Made by a program: the position numbers and the translations under genes. DNA of 64,000 bases, taken from the NCBI GenBank assembly GCA_019454045.1, contig SKCR01037648.1, forward strand, positions 1 to 64,000, read 5' to 3'. How positions within the stretch are numbered: the first letter of the stretch is position 1; the number at the start of each line of letters is the position of its first letter. The notes under the pieces were generated by a model. That model made no database searches. It saw nothing but the letters and a program-made list of their open reading frames with translations, and was not told the DNA's origin. Positions 24,261 through 34,898 of the stretch are shown piece after piece. This DNA is from Zanthoxylum bungeanum (lineage: Eukaryota > Streptophyta > Magnoliopsida > Sapindales > Rutaceae).

Positions 24261-24272
24261 CACCCCCAAACC
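24261..24272 (-). promoter_or_regulatory. Polypurine tract of Athila-2
   Basis: The minus strand reads GGTTTGGGGGTG directly before the LTR start TGATGAGCGG. This form of plus-strand primer is usual for Athila elements. Confidence 0.8.
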
Positions 24273-25606
24273 TAACATTTTGCTAGTCCTCGAGGAAAAC
24301 AAGAAAATAAAAATAAAATTAAACTAAGCCACTTTCGTAGGGATCACGATTGCATTTAGCATATGCAACAAGCCTTTAAACCCCTAGGTCCCTAGTGGAC
24401 GAGTTATAGTCTCGTGAGGGCTTACAGCAACGATACCCACAAACGTTTTACAAAGTAAAAAGATAATAAAACTAATGCACACAAAAGAAAAAAGACAAGA
24501 AAAGAGAATAAAGAAGTTAGTGACTAATCAGGTGAAACTTCTACTTCAAGTTACTAATTGTTTTCTTCCTTCTAAATTACCGAATAAGTAAATTCTCCGA
24601 TTATTTTTACCATTCTTCATATACACAGCCAACAAAATATTAAACAACTCATTTTTGCCCACAACAGTCATAAGTGCAGTTGATAAGAGAGTAATATTTT
24701 TGTCCTAAAGTTCTATCAGATTTCACACCTTTTTGTAGCAATGGAATAATTTTTCTCATTTTTCTGAATTTTTTCTTTGATTTCTATTCTATTTTTTTTT
24801 ATCTATATACAATACCTTCCATATATTTAGCGAGTGTTGGATCGATGACTCGCAAACCAGTTGGCTTTAGGGCACCAGATGTTAAGACACCCCTACGGAC
24901 TTAATTACTCAGACTTCAGATATATATATTTTTGCAGCATCTTCGATCCATGTAACGAGCTTTGGGCCAGTGACTCCCAAACCAGTTGGCTTTAGGGCAC
25001 TAGGTGTTAAAACACCCTTACAGACTTAATAACTCGGATCTTAGACGTTTTTTTTTTTTTTTTTTTTTACTCCATTGCTTTTTGAGATGTTTCCTCCAAT
25101 TAAACGAGAGCACTGAATATTACAAACTTTTCAATTTTAGCTCATGTCCGTATGTTACTATATATGTTGATAATATCTGTCAACTGAGCATATGAAGATC
25201 CATTTTAGTCCGTTTTAAGGAGAATTCACAAATTAAATAATTCAAAATGAAATAAACAAAAATTAACTTGTTTCGAAATAGGTCTGAGATACGTCTCAGG
25301 AGTGGAAACTCCTTACTCAGCTATCTCTTACCAATTTCACCTTTTTAGTCAAAATAAAAAACACAAGAAAAAAAAAAAAAAACAAAAAACAAAATATTTT
25401 TGTAATTTTTGAAAATTTTTCAATTTTGTTTTTGTATTTTTCGAAAAATTTTGGAGTAAAAATAAAAACAACACACAAACTAAAAACGAGGTACTGATCA
25501 ACTAATTCCCTCCCCCAAACTTAAATTAGACATTGTCCCCAATGTCTTAAACAATAGAAGAAGTGTTTAGAATATAATACATGGCTAGCTGAAATTCTAT
25601 AAGAAA
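24273..25606 (-). other. 3' untranslated region of Athila-2
   Basis: Non-coding between the cargo gene stop and the polypurine tract, with long A/T tracts (25049-25070, 25361-25395). A ~115-base tandem duplication at about 24825-25035 contains on the minus strand 'acaccta(g/a)tgccctaaa' and 'ccaactggtttggga' cores twice. The same duplication is in Athila-1 (57047-57245), so it predates the split of the two copies. Confidence 0.7.
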
Positions 25607-26261
25607 TTAAAGGTTAAGGTCCAGATTAATCCTACGCCTCTTACCACGATCGTCCTCGGACCAATTATCTTTGAAAGGATAGGGTCAACTCGTGGTTCAT
25701 AGGCTATGAGTTGGTCTATTAGATCCGGAGCAGTTCTGGCAGTAAAGAGGAGTTCTTTCAAAGGTTTCGACACGAACCCATTTCTCCGAGCATCATCAAG
25801 AAACACACAAGAAAATCATAAAATCCATCAATGTTGAGCAGTCCAAGCGGTTTCTGGTCTATGTTCAGGTTCGCCCAAGATAGCACAATAAAAATTTCCT
25901 CCAATGTACCCAAGCCACCTGGCAAAGCGATAAAAGTATCAGCACGATTAATCATTTCTACCAGTCGTTCAGACATACCTGGCACGATCAGTTCCTCTCC
26001 GTTTGATGATCCAATAAGATTTGCCTCTGCCAAGGGTTTTGGGATGATTCCCAAAACATGACTGCTTTCTTCCTGTACAGCCTTTGAAACGATCCCCATA
26101 AGTCAGAGATTGCCTCCGCCATATATTAAGTGCATATTCCTTGCAGCTAAGACTCGACCCAATTCATGTGCTGCTGCTTCTACGTATTGTGGTTTAGTAC
26201 CAACACTACTACTGCAAAACACACAGATGTTTTCAACTCGTCTTCTTGAAGTGGCTTCCAT
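25607..26261 (-). pseudogene. LOG-like: LOG-like cytokinin-activating enzyme gene carried by Athila-2
   Basis: The LOG family converts cytokinin riboside 5'-monophosphates to free cytokinin bases in the cytosol. The frame begins at ATG 26261 (MEATSRRR), giving about 217 codons to the TAA at 25607, the normal LOG length. In order: ICVFCSSSVG (family form CVFCGSS), YGGGN, VLGIIPK, GMSERLVEM (family GMxxRK, lysine lost), ADTFIALPGGLGTLEE at 25896-25922 (PGGxGTxxE nucleotide-binding and catalytic motif intact), KPLGLLN, then FTARTA. Lesions: a TGA at 26105-26103 after YGGGNL, and one-base losses near 25810 and 25668. No introns, although plant LOG genes are split. The tail after the second shift reads RGKRRRINLDLNL. 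The same gene is in Athila-1, roughly 80% identical by eye. Confidence 0.9.
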
Positions 26262-26574
26262 GTTTTACTCTGGATGTCTTCAAAGTGCAATGATGAGTTG
26301 AATTTATAATACCTGAAAAGGGTGAGTAAAATAATAGCACTAGTACCTGCCAAATGACAATTATTAGTTAAACAAATCGTGATAGTCAAAAAGTTCTGGA
26401 TCTTGTCAGAGAAAATATAACAAAACAAATTACAATTATTAGGAAAAGATAAAGAGATATAATATTTACAAGAAAAGTAGCGGCTTGATTGACGTCTATG
26501 CGTCAGGGACAAGCTTCCCATCCAATTTTCTTATAAATTGGCAACAGGGTCTTTTTGAGTCAGATTCCCAAGAC
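26262..26574 (-). other. Spacer between ORF-X and LOG-like gene in Athila-2
   Basis: Collinear with 55477-55818 of Athila-1 and AT-rich, with no sustained frame. It may be 5' untranslated or intronic sequence of the captured gene. No splice sites can be assigned with confidence. Confidence 0.5.
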
Positions 26575-27043
26575 TTAACAGTTGTCTTTCTTTTTGAAAT
26601 TGTGTATGTAATTTGCGAAGGCTATGTGAACATATCCACTAGGATGCGTCTCAAGAGTTGAAGATATATCATCTAAAGACTCCTTACTCAAGCCATCCCT
26701 AATGAATTTAATTTTGTCTTCGCGATTATCGACACCATTCCTAAAGAACGACAACGAGTATTGCAATTCCATCGTGCACATTTGTAACAAACACCCATTT
26801 GTTTTAGCTCTACTGTTTCTTTGCAGGGTGTTTCTTTTCTTCCAAAACCAGGCAGATGTGAATAAAAGAGTCAGAAGACTCACCTGCCAATCAGACCCGT
26901 GCTTCAATTACCCAACGAATGTCATTAGGAACACCTGGAATTTTTAGTAGTCTCATCTGTTCCAAGCGAACTTTGTAAACTTTCATCAAGATTTTTTAGG
27001 GAGAGAAGGAAATTACTTGTGAAGATTTACGAGAGCTTCTTCC
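26575..27043 (-). pseudogene. ORF-X of Athila-2, four-cysteine frame of unknown function
   Basis: Counterpart of 55013-55476. On the minus strand it retains VNLHK, MKVYK, MRLLKIPG, SDWQ, the four-cysteine motif CYKCARWNCNTRC (26789-26751) and EDKIKFIRDGLSKESLDDIS with LETHPSG. Stops near 27010 and frameshifts around the cysteine motif break it. Its first codons lie across the Copia-C insertion: ATGGAAG is at 37075-37069 and the frame continues at 27038. A GGCAG/GTGAGT word at about 26885 resembles a splice donor. Not recognised as any known family. Confidence 0.5.
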
Positions 27044-27346
27044 TTGTTGGATAATATGACCCATAGCGTCACTATTTGTACAGATCACGTGTTGTTGTAC
27101 AAATTAACTATGTGACAAGGAAATTGCACTCTCATCATTTGTGATTAGATCACCATAGATATATAAATGAAGAGAGGTCCATATGATTAGTTCCTGGATT
27201 GAGATGATATGAGACAGTATCAATCCCCGAAGGATTAATCATTAAATATCCCTAGCCGAAGTATTATCGAGACTGGACATCGATAATGCGGAATAGGCTA
27301 GTATTGCACTTGTGCGTGTTGTGAGGGCACAACGGCATAGTTCTCA

Positions 27347-27370
27347 TATATATAAGTATTGGATACTTAT
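27347..27370 (+). promoter_or_regulatory. TATA-like box followed by a triloop hairpin in the Copia-C LTR
   Basis: TATATATAA (27347-27355) overlaps an 8-bp perfect inverted repeat, ATAAGTAT and ATACTTAT, with loop TGG (27352-27370). The box is repeated in the LTRs of Copia-D and the solo LTR at the same distance (~300 bases) from the LTR start. If it is the promoter, U3 is about 330 bases and the hairpin-rich stretch is transcribed. Confidence 0.5.
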
Positions 27371-28098
27371 GCAAGTGCGATAGGAGGTCGTGTTTCACCG
27401 ATGGTACGGGAAACAGCTTCGCTCTGGATAGACCCCTCGGAATCCCATTGGTATTATGACTATGTGTCTATGGGAGGCCGAATCGAGGTAGGTGTGTATA
27501 GTCTTAACCTGAGACTTGCATCGCTAATACTTGCGATAATCGGTAAACTCTGGTCTTGGTGGTACAGGGCTTTAACCGGTTCTGGGTACACCGCTTCTGG
27601 GTTTATCAGGGAGTCGTAGTGTATTGGGTGTGATGTCGAGACGGAAGTGTCACTTCAGTCATATTGGAGTAGATGTCACGCAGGATATGGTACTAGTGCT
27701 CTTGAGTGTTGCGCAACCAATCGGGATATTGTGACCAGGTCATGTATATCCGATTATAGAGACTATGTTACCAGACATCCGACATGTGTTTCGGACGGGG
27801 CAGACACTTATCCAGCCCCAGCCCTAGCACGTGATTATCCGATACTGGGCCGATATACACAATACTACGGTATTCTACGCTTGATACAGATCTATATATT
27901 CCTGTAAGAATATTTCTGGAGAATTGGGTAGGCATGGCGCTTTGCTAGAAGCCAACCTTGTCTTGTAAATCGATATAAACGTAGTACGAGGTACTTACGT
28001 GTTCGGACAGTCCGACGATCGTATTTACTGCCAACATATCCGGAGATCTCATGGGTCGGTTCCCGAAGATTCACCGATGACGTATTACTCGCACTTTG

Positions 28099-28440
28099 AT
28101 TAATCTGGGATTAATTAGAAGAGAGAGATAGAATTAATCTGGGATTAATTCGATGAGAGAGAAAATTAATCTGGGATTAATTGCGGAGATATTTTATCTC
28201 GGATAAAATATCGTTAAAGAGAGAGAACGATTAATTTGGAATTAATCGATAAATTAATATATTTGATATTAATCGAAATTGGATTTCGACGCGGAATTAA
28301 AATTAGATTTTAATTCGGGCGAACGAATTAATTTAGAATTAATTCGTTAGCGACGTGAATAGTGAATTCGCTAGGCGTAATCACTTAATTACGACGCGAC
28401 GGAAAATTCGTTAATTTGGAATTAGCGAACCCGAGCCCGA
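28099..28440. repeat. Run of consecutive triloop hairpins in the copia LTR
   Basis: Perfect inverted repeats with 3-base loops: 28099-28115 (7 bp, TGG), 28131-28151 (9 bp, TGG), 28164-28182 (8 bp, TGG), 28188-28212 (GATATTTTATC, 11 bp, TCG), 28228-28248 (9 bp, TGG), 28274-28288 (6 bp, TGG), 28294-28316 (10 bp, TAG), 28322-28348 (AACGAATTAATT, 12 bp, TAG). There are imperfect ones at about 28252-28273, 28361-28383 (TAG) and 28407-28429 (TGG). The equivalent stretches lie at 35953-36300, 14260-14560, 43190-43460, 45275-45560, 53395-53690 and, inverted, 4160-4350 and 63160-63475. Confidence 0.9.
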
Positions 28441-29207
28441 GAGTGATTGCGAGCGCATTCGCATTTCGAATTCGAGCGCGGCACGCGAGTCACATCAAGC
28501 GTCAAATCGCTAGTCGCGTCAATCGTCAAATCAATTGTCACTTTGAGTGATATGACTTGACAATATGTCACTTTATTAAAGTGAATAGATGTGATGTGAC
28601 TTAAAGTAAAAGTAGAAATGATGGGTAATAATTTGATTGAAAGCTTTTGCTTTAATTTTAAATAGAAAAAGTAAATGGTTTATTATATATATATAATTTT
28701 GGAAATTAAATATAAACCTTTTTACATTTTTTATTTCTAAATTATCCCTCTCTCTCACATGCAAGACAGAATACGTTTTTCTCTCTTTTCCCTCTTTTCC
28801 CTCTTCTTCTTCTCTTCTCTTCTCACGGCATTGTGCCGATTTCTTTTCTTTAAATTTTTTGGTTTCACGAAAATTGAGAAGCAAGATGAAGATGATTAGT
28901 GCTAGCACACTCTAGGAGTGATACAAAGGTGATAGGGAAGTGAATTTGTGAGCATGGAAGCTTGAAGCTTGGAGCTTCAATGGAGTCTTGCATGGCCGAA
29001 AATGGTGAAGATCTACACGCCCAAAACCGAGCAGTCCACTGACTTTGGAAGCCATTGCCGAGCATGTTGAGGAGCAAAAACGCACCTTGTTCTTCATTTC
29101 ATCAAAACCGAAATTCAAAGTGAGTATATTCCGCACCTCCTTTGATGTGTTCATATGTGGTTTTTATGCATGTTTTGTGATCCTTGGACTTGATTGAACT
29201 CCAACAA

Positions 29208-29221
29208 TGGTATCTAGAGTC
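29208..29221 (+). promoter_or_regulatory. Primer-binding site of Copia-C
   Basis: TGGTATCTAGAGTC matches the initiator-methionine site TGGTATCAGAGC with an inserted T. It starts two bases after the LTR. Confidence 0.8.
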
Positions 29222-32200
29222 ATTGATGCATGAAATCCGAAATTAGGGTTCTTGAGTGATTTGGGGCTTTTTGATTTTGGCTTGATTCTGACAAATTGAT
29301 TGTGTTAGAATGCTTATATATGATCTAATTTGAGATATATGTAATCAATTTGACAAAAAAATCATTGGATTGATTTTCCCCAATTTGCAAATTTTTGGTC
29401 AAAACTTTAATTTGGGTAAACTCGATTTAGGCATGATTTGGTTGAATTGTTTGATGCATTATGCTTGAATGAGGTTGAATTGAAGTTGTGCATGATCAAT
29501 TTCAAGAAAATTGGATTAGATCAATTTTCCCCAATTCTTAGGTTGGATATGAAACTTTAATTGGGTAAAATGTGTTTAAAGCATGTTTTAATTGAATTGG
29601 ATGTTTAAGTATGCTTAGAACATGTTTAATTGAGATTGTGTGTGGTCAATTTCATGAAATTGGATTGGATTCAATTTTCCCCAAATTGGAGGCTTGGCCG
29701 AAAATGGAATAACCTAATGTCTTGGTAATTTTGTTTTGTTTGATCATTGGATGACTTAAAACAATTGGTTAATGTTGTTTTGAAGTTCAATTGGATTGAA
29801 TTTTGATTTGGAACATTTTTCCCTTTTAAAGTGGCTTGGCCGATTTTAAAGGACATGAAATTCATTGTAATTTTGTTGTTTGATTCATTGGATGAATTGA
29901 ATTGATTTGGGAAATTATGATTGTGGACTCAATTGGATTGAAACCGAATCGAATTGAAAAACCCCTAATTGCCGAGACTTGATAGCATGTTAATTGGGTT
30001 TGATTTTAATTGAATTGTGTTGGACACTATTTGGTTGTTAAAGTGCATGATTAATTAGGCTAATTGATATTTTAGAAATGTTAATTGGGTAATTGATTGT
30101 GTATTACACTTAGGTTAATTAATTGTGAAATTTGGAATTTTATAAGTTAATTAATTTGGGCTTATTTTGGAAATTGGGCTTGTTAGGTTGTAATTGGGCT
30201 TTTGGGCTTTGTTGTAACAAAGTTGGGTTTAGGCAAAATTGGTTGGATCCAATTAGGCCCAAAACCGAATCCAAAAGGTCCAATTATGACTTAATGGACC
30301 TTAATTATTTAATTGGGCCTAATGGGCCAAAATTAATTTAAAGGCTTATGGGGTAACTCCCGGATTGGATTTTGGTTGTTCGGTTTGACCCGAGTTGACC
30401 AAAAGTCCACGCCTATAGAAATTAATTAAAAGCCCATTGGACTTTAATTAAATAAAACATTAGATGTTAATCGGGCTTTGAGACCCGTTGCGATTAAATT
30501 TGGAATTTAAGTCGTAAAGGTTCGTTATAAAAAGTGTAATATTTAATTTAGAATTAAATAATGAATTAGAATTAAATACGTATTAAATTGGATTTAATTA
30601 TGTAATTTAATTTAATTCGTAGAAATTGTACTTTGAGTACGTGTTCGCAAAACGAGTTTGACTCGAACAAAAATCAAATCTTTGTTTGAACATTGGATGA
30701 TCACTAATATTCAAGATTAATTAATTTGATTGATTGATTGATAACATGCTTGTATGAATACATGGTTGTGATGTTTGAATAATGTATATCGGATGGATAT
30801 TAGTCGGGTTGGGCGATTTTGGAAATTGTAATAAATTTGATTTATTAAATTGGACCTGCGTGTCCAGCCTTATCTCCTATTTTTCTTTGTATTCTCTTCT
30901 CACCTATTCCCCTCCATGTAAAAGAGGTTTCTTTAGAAGTGTAGTGTAACGGGTAGAAGTAATACAAGTGCTAGCGGGAGAGAGAAAGTGAGAGATTTGA
31001 TCTAGGATCAATGTAAAATATCCATCCGCATATCATTATTATTTTATTTCATACTCGCTTTATTATGTGTTTAGAATGCATGCTTAAGGGTGTATGATGA
31101 TGAGACCTTAACAAAGATAATTAAATTGGTAGCCAATTTGCACGCGAAAAACCCTCGTTAAATATCATGCGTTTTTCCTTCCATTGAGTGATTCTTACTC
31201 AAGATCCGAGATTGGCAGGGGTTTTGGCCAAAGTCAAGCCCTTGTCCATCAAAGATGTGTTTTAATCACGAGGCTTTGTTCCATATCGGTGTCGTGTCCA
31301 AGTTGTGGTTTGTTGGCCAAAGTCAAGACCACTTCTTGTCCATTGACATTGATTACGAAGCTTCCATGTCAATGGGTCCGCGCTTGACTGGAATCATTAG
31401 GTTTGTTGTGCCAAAGCCAAGGCCTAGTTGATTCAGAGGAAATAGGTTAGGGTATACATTCGATGTATAGGCATATATAAGATATATGTTTGGGACTTGG
31501 ATGTCCACCTACTGGATCTAGGAGTTGGATGAGATCCAATTGATCTTCGAGATCTACCTAGTTAATTATCATACAATTTGTTGGCCAAAGTCAAGATTGT
31601 GTGATATTTAACGGGATCCTAGCCCACTAGGAAACACGGTTTCCCGAGTACTCGACAGAGGGTTAGAGGCTCGACGAAAAATAGTGGGAGGCAAGTATTG
31701 AATTTGCAACATTCGTTCGAATACTCGCTAAACACGCTCATTTTATTTTATTTCGTCATTAGATTAAATGTTAGTTGGACTAATATTTAAATTGTTGTTT
31801 TAATAAACAGTTGGACTGTATTATACTTGATTATATATAATTGGATTATATTAATCAATATATTTGAATTAATTAATTTCAGTTTACAGTTGATTTTATA
31901 ATTGGATTATAGTAATCAATGTAATTGAGGTTAATTAATTTGGATTATATTTGATTATATAGTTGGACTATTATAATCATTATAATATATAAAGTACCAC
32001 TAATCGTTGATTAAATAGTTGGACTATTGTAATCAAGATAAAATTGAAAAGTTGGATATTTAAAATATAATCTAGGATTAAAATATTTTAAATGATTTAA
32101 TTTTCAAATTGGGAATATAATAGGTTACTTTATTTGATAAAATAACTTATTATACCTTAGCCCAAAATTAAGCAAGATAAGTAGAGCATAAAATCTTTGG

Positions 32201-32330
32201 AAGATTTTTGTTATGATGACTTTAATGCTTAATTTAATATACTTGTCATAAATCTAATTTTGGATTTAAGAAGTATTAAAATTGCAATTTATAATTCTTG
32301 GAGAATTAATTGACTATTCATGTAAAGTCA
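29222..32330 (+). other. Leader of Copia-C, non-coding
   Basis: About 3.1 kb with repeated runs of 'ttgattggatt'-type text, the GGGCC-rich block (30165-30345), the three palindromic 18-mers (31222-31238 degenerate, 31310-31327, 31578-31595) and the AGTTGGACTATT minisatellite (31780-32045). The antisense frame of related copies is frameshifted here (about 31184-31440, minus strand). Confidence 0.7.
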
Positions 32331-34887
32331 AAGTTTGCAATTGGGCATGTAGCACGAGGTGCACATTCCTTTCAATATTCTAAAAACCAAGGCTTGGCCT
32401 AAGTTTCCTAAAATATTGAAAAGGATAATTGACATATCCCAAAGTGACTACCATTTGGATATGGAAGACACGAAGGAATTAAAGAAAGGGCGAGGCTCTA
32501 ACTTTAAAAATGTTTGTCTTAGTTATGTTCACAGCTAGTATTGAAATTAGATTTTAAATACTTAGTGTGGTACATAAAATATATGTATTGATATTCAGAA
32601 TCTGCTTTGAGCAGGATACTGACTTCAAGCTGAGATTCCTCTGCGAATCGGAAACGGGACGAAAGTCGCTGTTTCGACCGTAGATACCTAAGTTTAGGAA
32701 CTACCCTTAGGGTATATGCTTGAATTAGGAACTGTTATAATGTAACTAGTTTGACTAGAGACATTATCTCTTTATCAGTGTTTAATCCGTTGCGGATAAA
32801 ACCTTTATATTATAGAACACTGAGTGTTTTATTATATAAAGATGATACTGAGATAAACACATTAGATGTGAATAACAGAATTTATATTTTGAATATAAAT
32901 AAAATCTCAAACATATAAATTGACAAATAAATAGCTCAAATTGATTTGATCAATAGAGACTTATTCGTGGCATTGTTGTCTAGGACACAATTTAACGAGA
33001 CTCGTATATCCACACTTTTGAAGAGTGGATACTAGGACTGATTTGACTATTCAAATAAGGTCTGCGAATCTAGTTTATAGGTAAAGTACCTAAAATACTA
33101 TTTACTTGGTAATAGTGTAAGTGCCACCGATCTGTTAGCCCTATTCATGGTGAAGTTAGTGGGCCCATATCTAGCTAGGCTAGATGTGAACATGAATATT
33201 TCGTGACCTTAACGGATGTGGCATCACGTTATGGTTATGTGTTTCTTTTGAAGAACACAAATCAGAAACTTTAAAGTTTCGACACGAAATACACAAACAG
33301 ATCGGCTATAGCATTATTCCGCCACGGTAAGACCGTAATGGAAAATACTTTAGCAGTAAGTTTCTCGTATACTTGAAAGAGTATAGTATTCTTTCAATGA
33401 GGACTCCTCTTGGAACACGTCATTTTGACGGTGTGTCCGAACAGGATTAACCGAATTTTGTTAGACATAATAAGGTTAATCACGAGTCGCTTAAGCTACC
33501 ATTTCCTTCAATAGGATATGTACTAACAGTGCAAAACTTATTTAGAATAAGGTTCCATATAAATCTGTTTGACAGATATCGTATAGGATATGAACAGGAA
33601 AGAAACGAGGTTTCTCATTCCTGACAATTTGGGTATGCTAGGCATAACGTTTGGATGATACCAAACTAAGGACCCAAATTGGATAAGTGCCAATATAGGT
33701 TATCCTATGGAAACCATAAGTATAGTACTTATACATCTCACTAGAGAACAATTAGATTGTTGCTCTCCATGCGGTTTTCCTAAGAGGAATACCGATATGC
33801 AGTGGCAAGTGGGAGGATAGTATAACTCGATGAAAATCGGAGTAATACTATTCTAGGCACTGAATCTTAATGGAACATATATAGTTCATCAAGGATGAAA
33901 CTATACCATTAATCTTCGAATACACAAGAACAAAGGAAGTGATACGAGGTATCGACTCCCTATTATGACAAAGTGTCATGAGTCCGAAATGGATCCATGT
34001 ATATCAATATGTTTGGATTGAAGCAAGCATAGGGTTCTTGGAACTGACGTTTTGAAATAATCAAAATAGTTTATGATTTGACTCAAAACGAAATAATTCT
34101 TGTGTATATAAGGAGGTTAGTGGGAGAGGGCACTGACAATGAAATTCCCATAAAACACTCGGTGAAAGCTTGGCTTTCATAAGAAATTCTCCGTAGAATT
34201 CTGGGAGTAACAACCTTTATTCAAGGAATAAAGATCTACTGGGCTAGATTTGGAGTTGGTAACACTCTCTGAGAAATTCTACATTTAAAATGTACTTGTA
34301 TTGGTGTCTCATACGCTTTGAGCATATGGAGTCACAATCGGGTCAATCCAAGTGATAGTCATTGGATTGAAGATTAAGAACATCAGTTAGTATCTGAGAG
34401 AACTAAAGATGTTGTCTTAAATTATGGAGATGGAGAACTTGAAGTGACTGGGATCACTGTGCAAGTTTCCAAACCGGTAAATACTACTGCGGTACTATAA
34501 AGTTTGAACACTGGGACAGTGAGCTGGAAATCTTCCGAGCAAGATAACTGTTGCCGAATTAACAACAAATACGGATTATTGCTGCAGCTAAGGCAGCAAT
34601 AGAAGCCATTTGGATCGATAATAAATCTAATTAGATTAGATATAGTTCTGTTAGCAGCTGAGCTAGGCGTCAGCACAGGCTAAAGAATTAAAGGTCTCAT
34701 CGACGATCCAGATATATACTTCTATATCATCTGATTCGTTCGGATCATACATCGTGGCGATGTGATGATCGTGTAAATCGCGTCAGACGATAATTAAGCA
34801 AATCCGCTGACGAAAACCTTTCCTCAGCAATTTGAGCGAATTGTACATAGTTCGGGTGTTAGACACTCGAGTGACTGGCTATGTGCC
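32331..34887 (+). pseudogene. pol: Degenerate gag-pol of Copia-C
   Basis: Ty1/copia domains appear in order but broken: gag tail without its zinc knuckle (32420-32540); a protease relic in which LDTECGT has become LNT, stop, CGT (about 32553-32573); the GAG-pre-integrase region with ESSL in place of ESCL near 33070; integrase remnants; a VSEQD word (33435-33450) where copia integrases have GVSE; then a jump past the early reverse transcriptase to FGLKQA (about 34012-34030) and the late part. The RNase H relic near 34420-34560 includes VTGIT and VSWKSS. The end carries ASDDN-like and PLTK words (34780-34825), the classic copia C-terminus. Many stops and shifts preclude function. Confidence 0.85.
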
Positions 34888-34897
34888 AAGTGGGAGA
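34888..34897 (+). promoter_or_regulatory. Polypurine tract of Copia-C
   Basis: AAGTGGGAGA lies two bases (one unpaired T) before the LTR start TGTTGG. It is the standard plus-strand primer of plant copia elements. Confidence 0.85.
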
Positions 34898-34898
34898 T

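Larger units (their letters stand above)
27045..29206 (+). repeat. 5' LTR of Copia-C
   Basis: Bounded by TGTTGG and CCAACA, with the primer-binding site two bases downstream. It carries a TATA-like box, a run of hairpins in the middle (28099-28440), and a pyrimidine-rich stretch (28740-28825). Confidence 0.95.

Noticed and set aside
25831..26061. Plus-strand frame over the LOG-like gene of Athila-2, and 56016-56216 on minus
   Set aside because: Shadow frames opposite to the well-supported LOG-like codons.
27359..27907. Two 86-codon frames, repeated at 35214-35764
   Set aside because: Both lie in the LTR of Copia-C, identical because the LTRs are duplicates. No domain, and the frames are broken in the other LTRs.
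28576..28908. 110-codon lysine/glutamate-rich frame on the minus strand
   Set aside because: It comes from the CT-rich part of the LTR read in reverse; low complexity.
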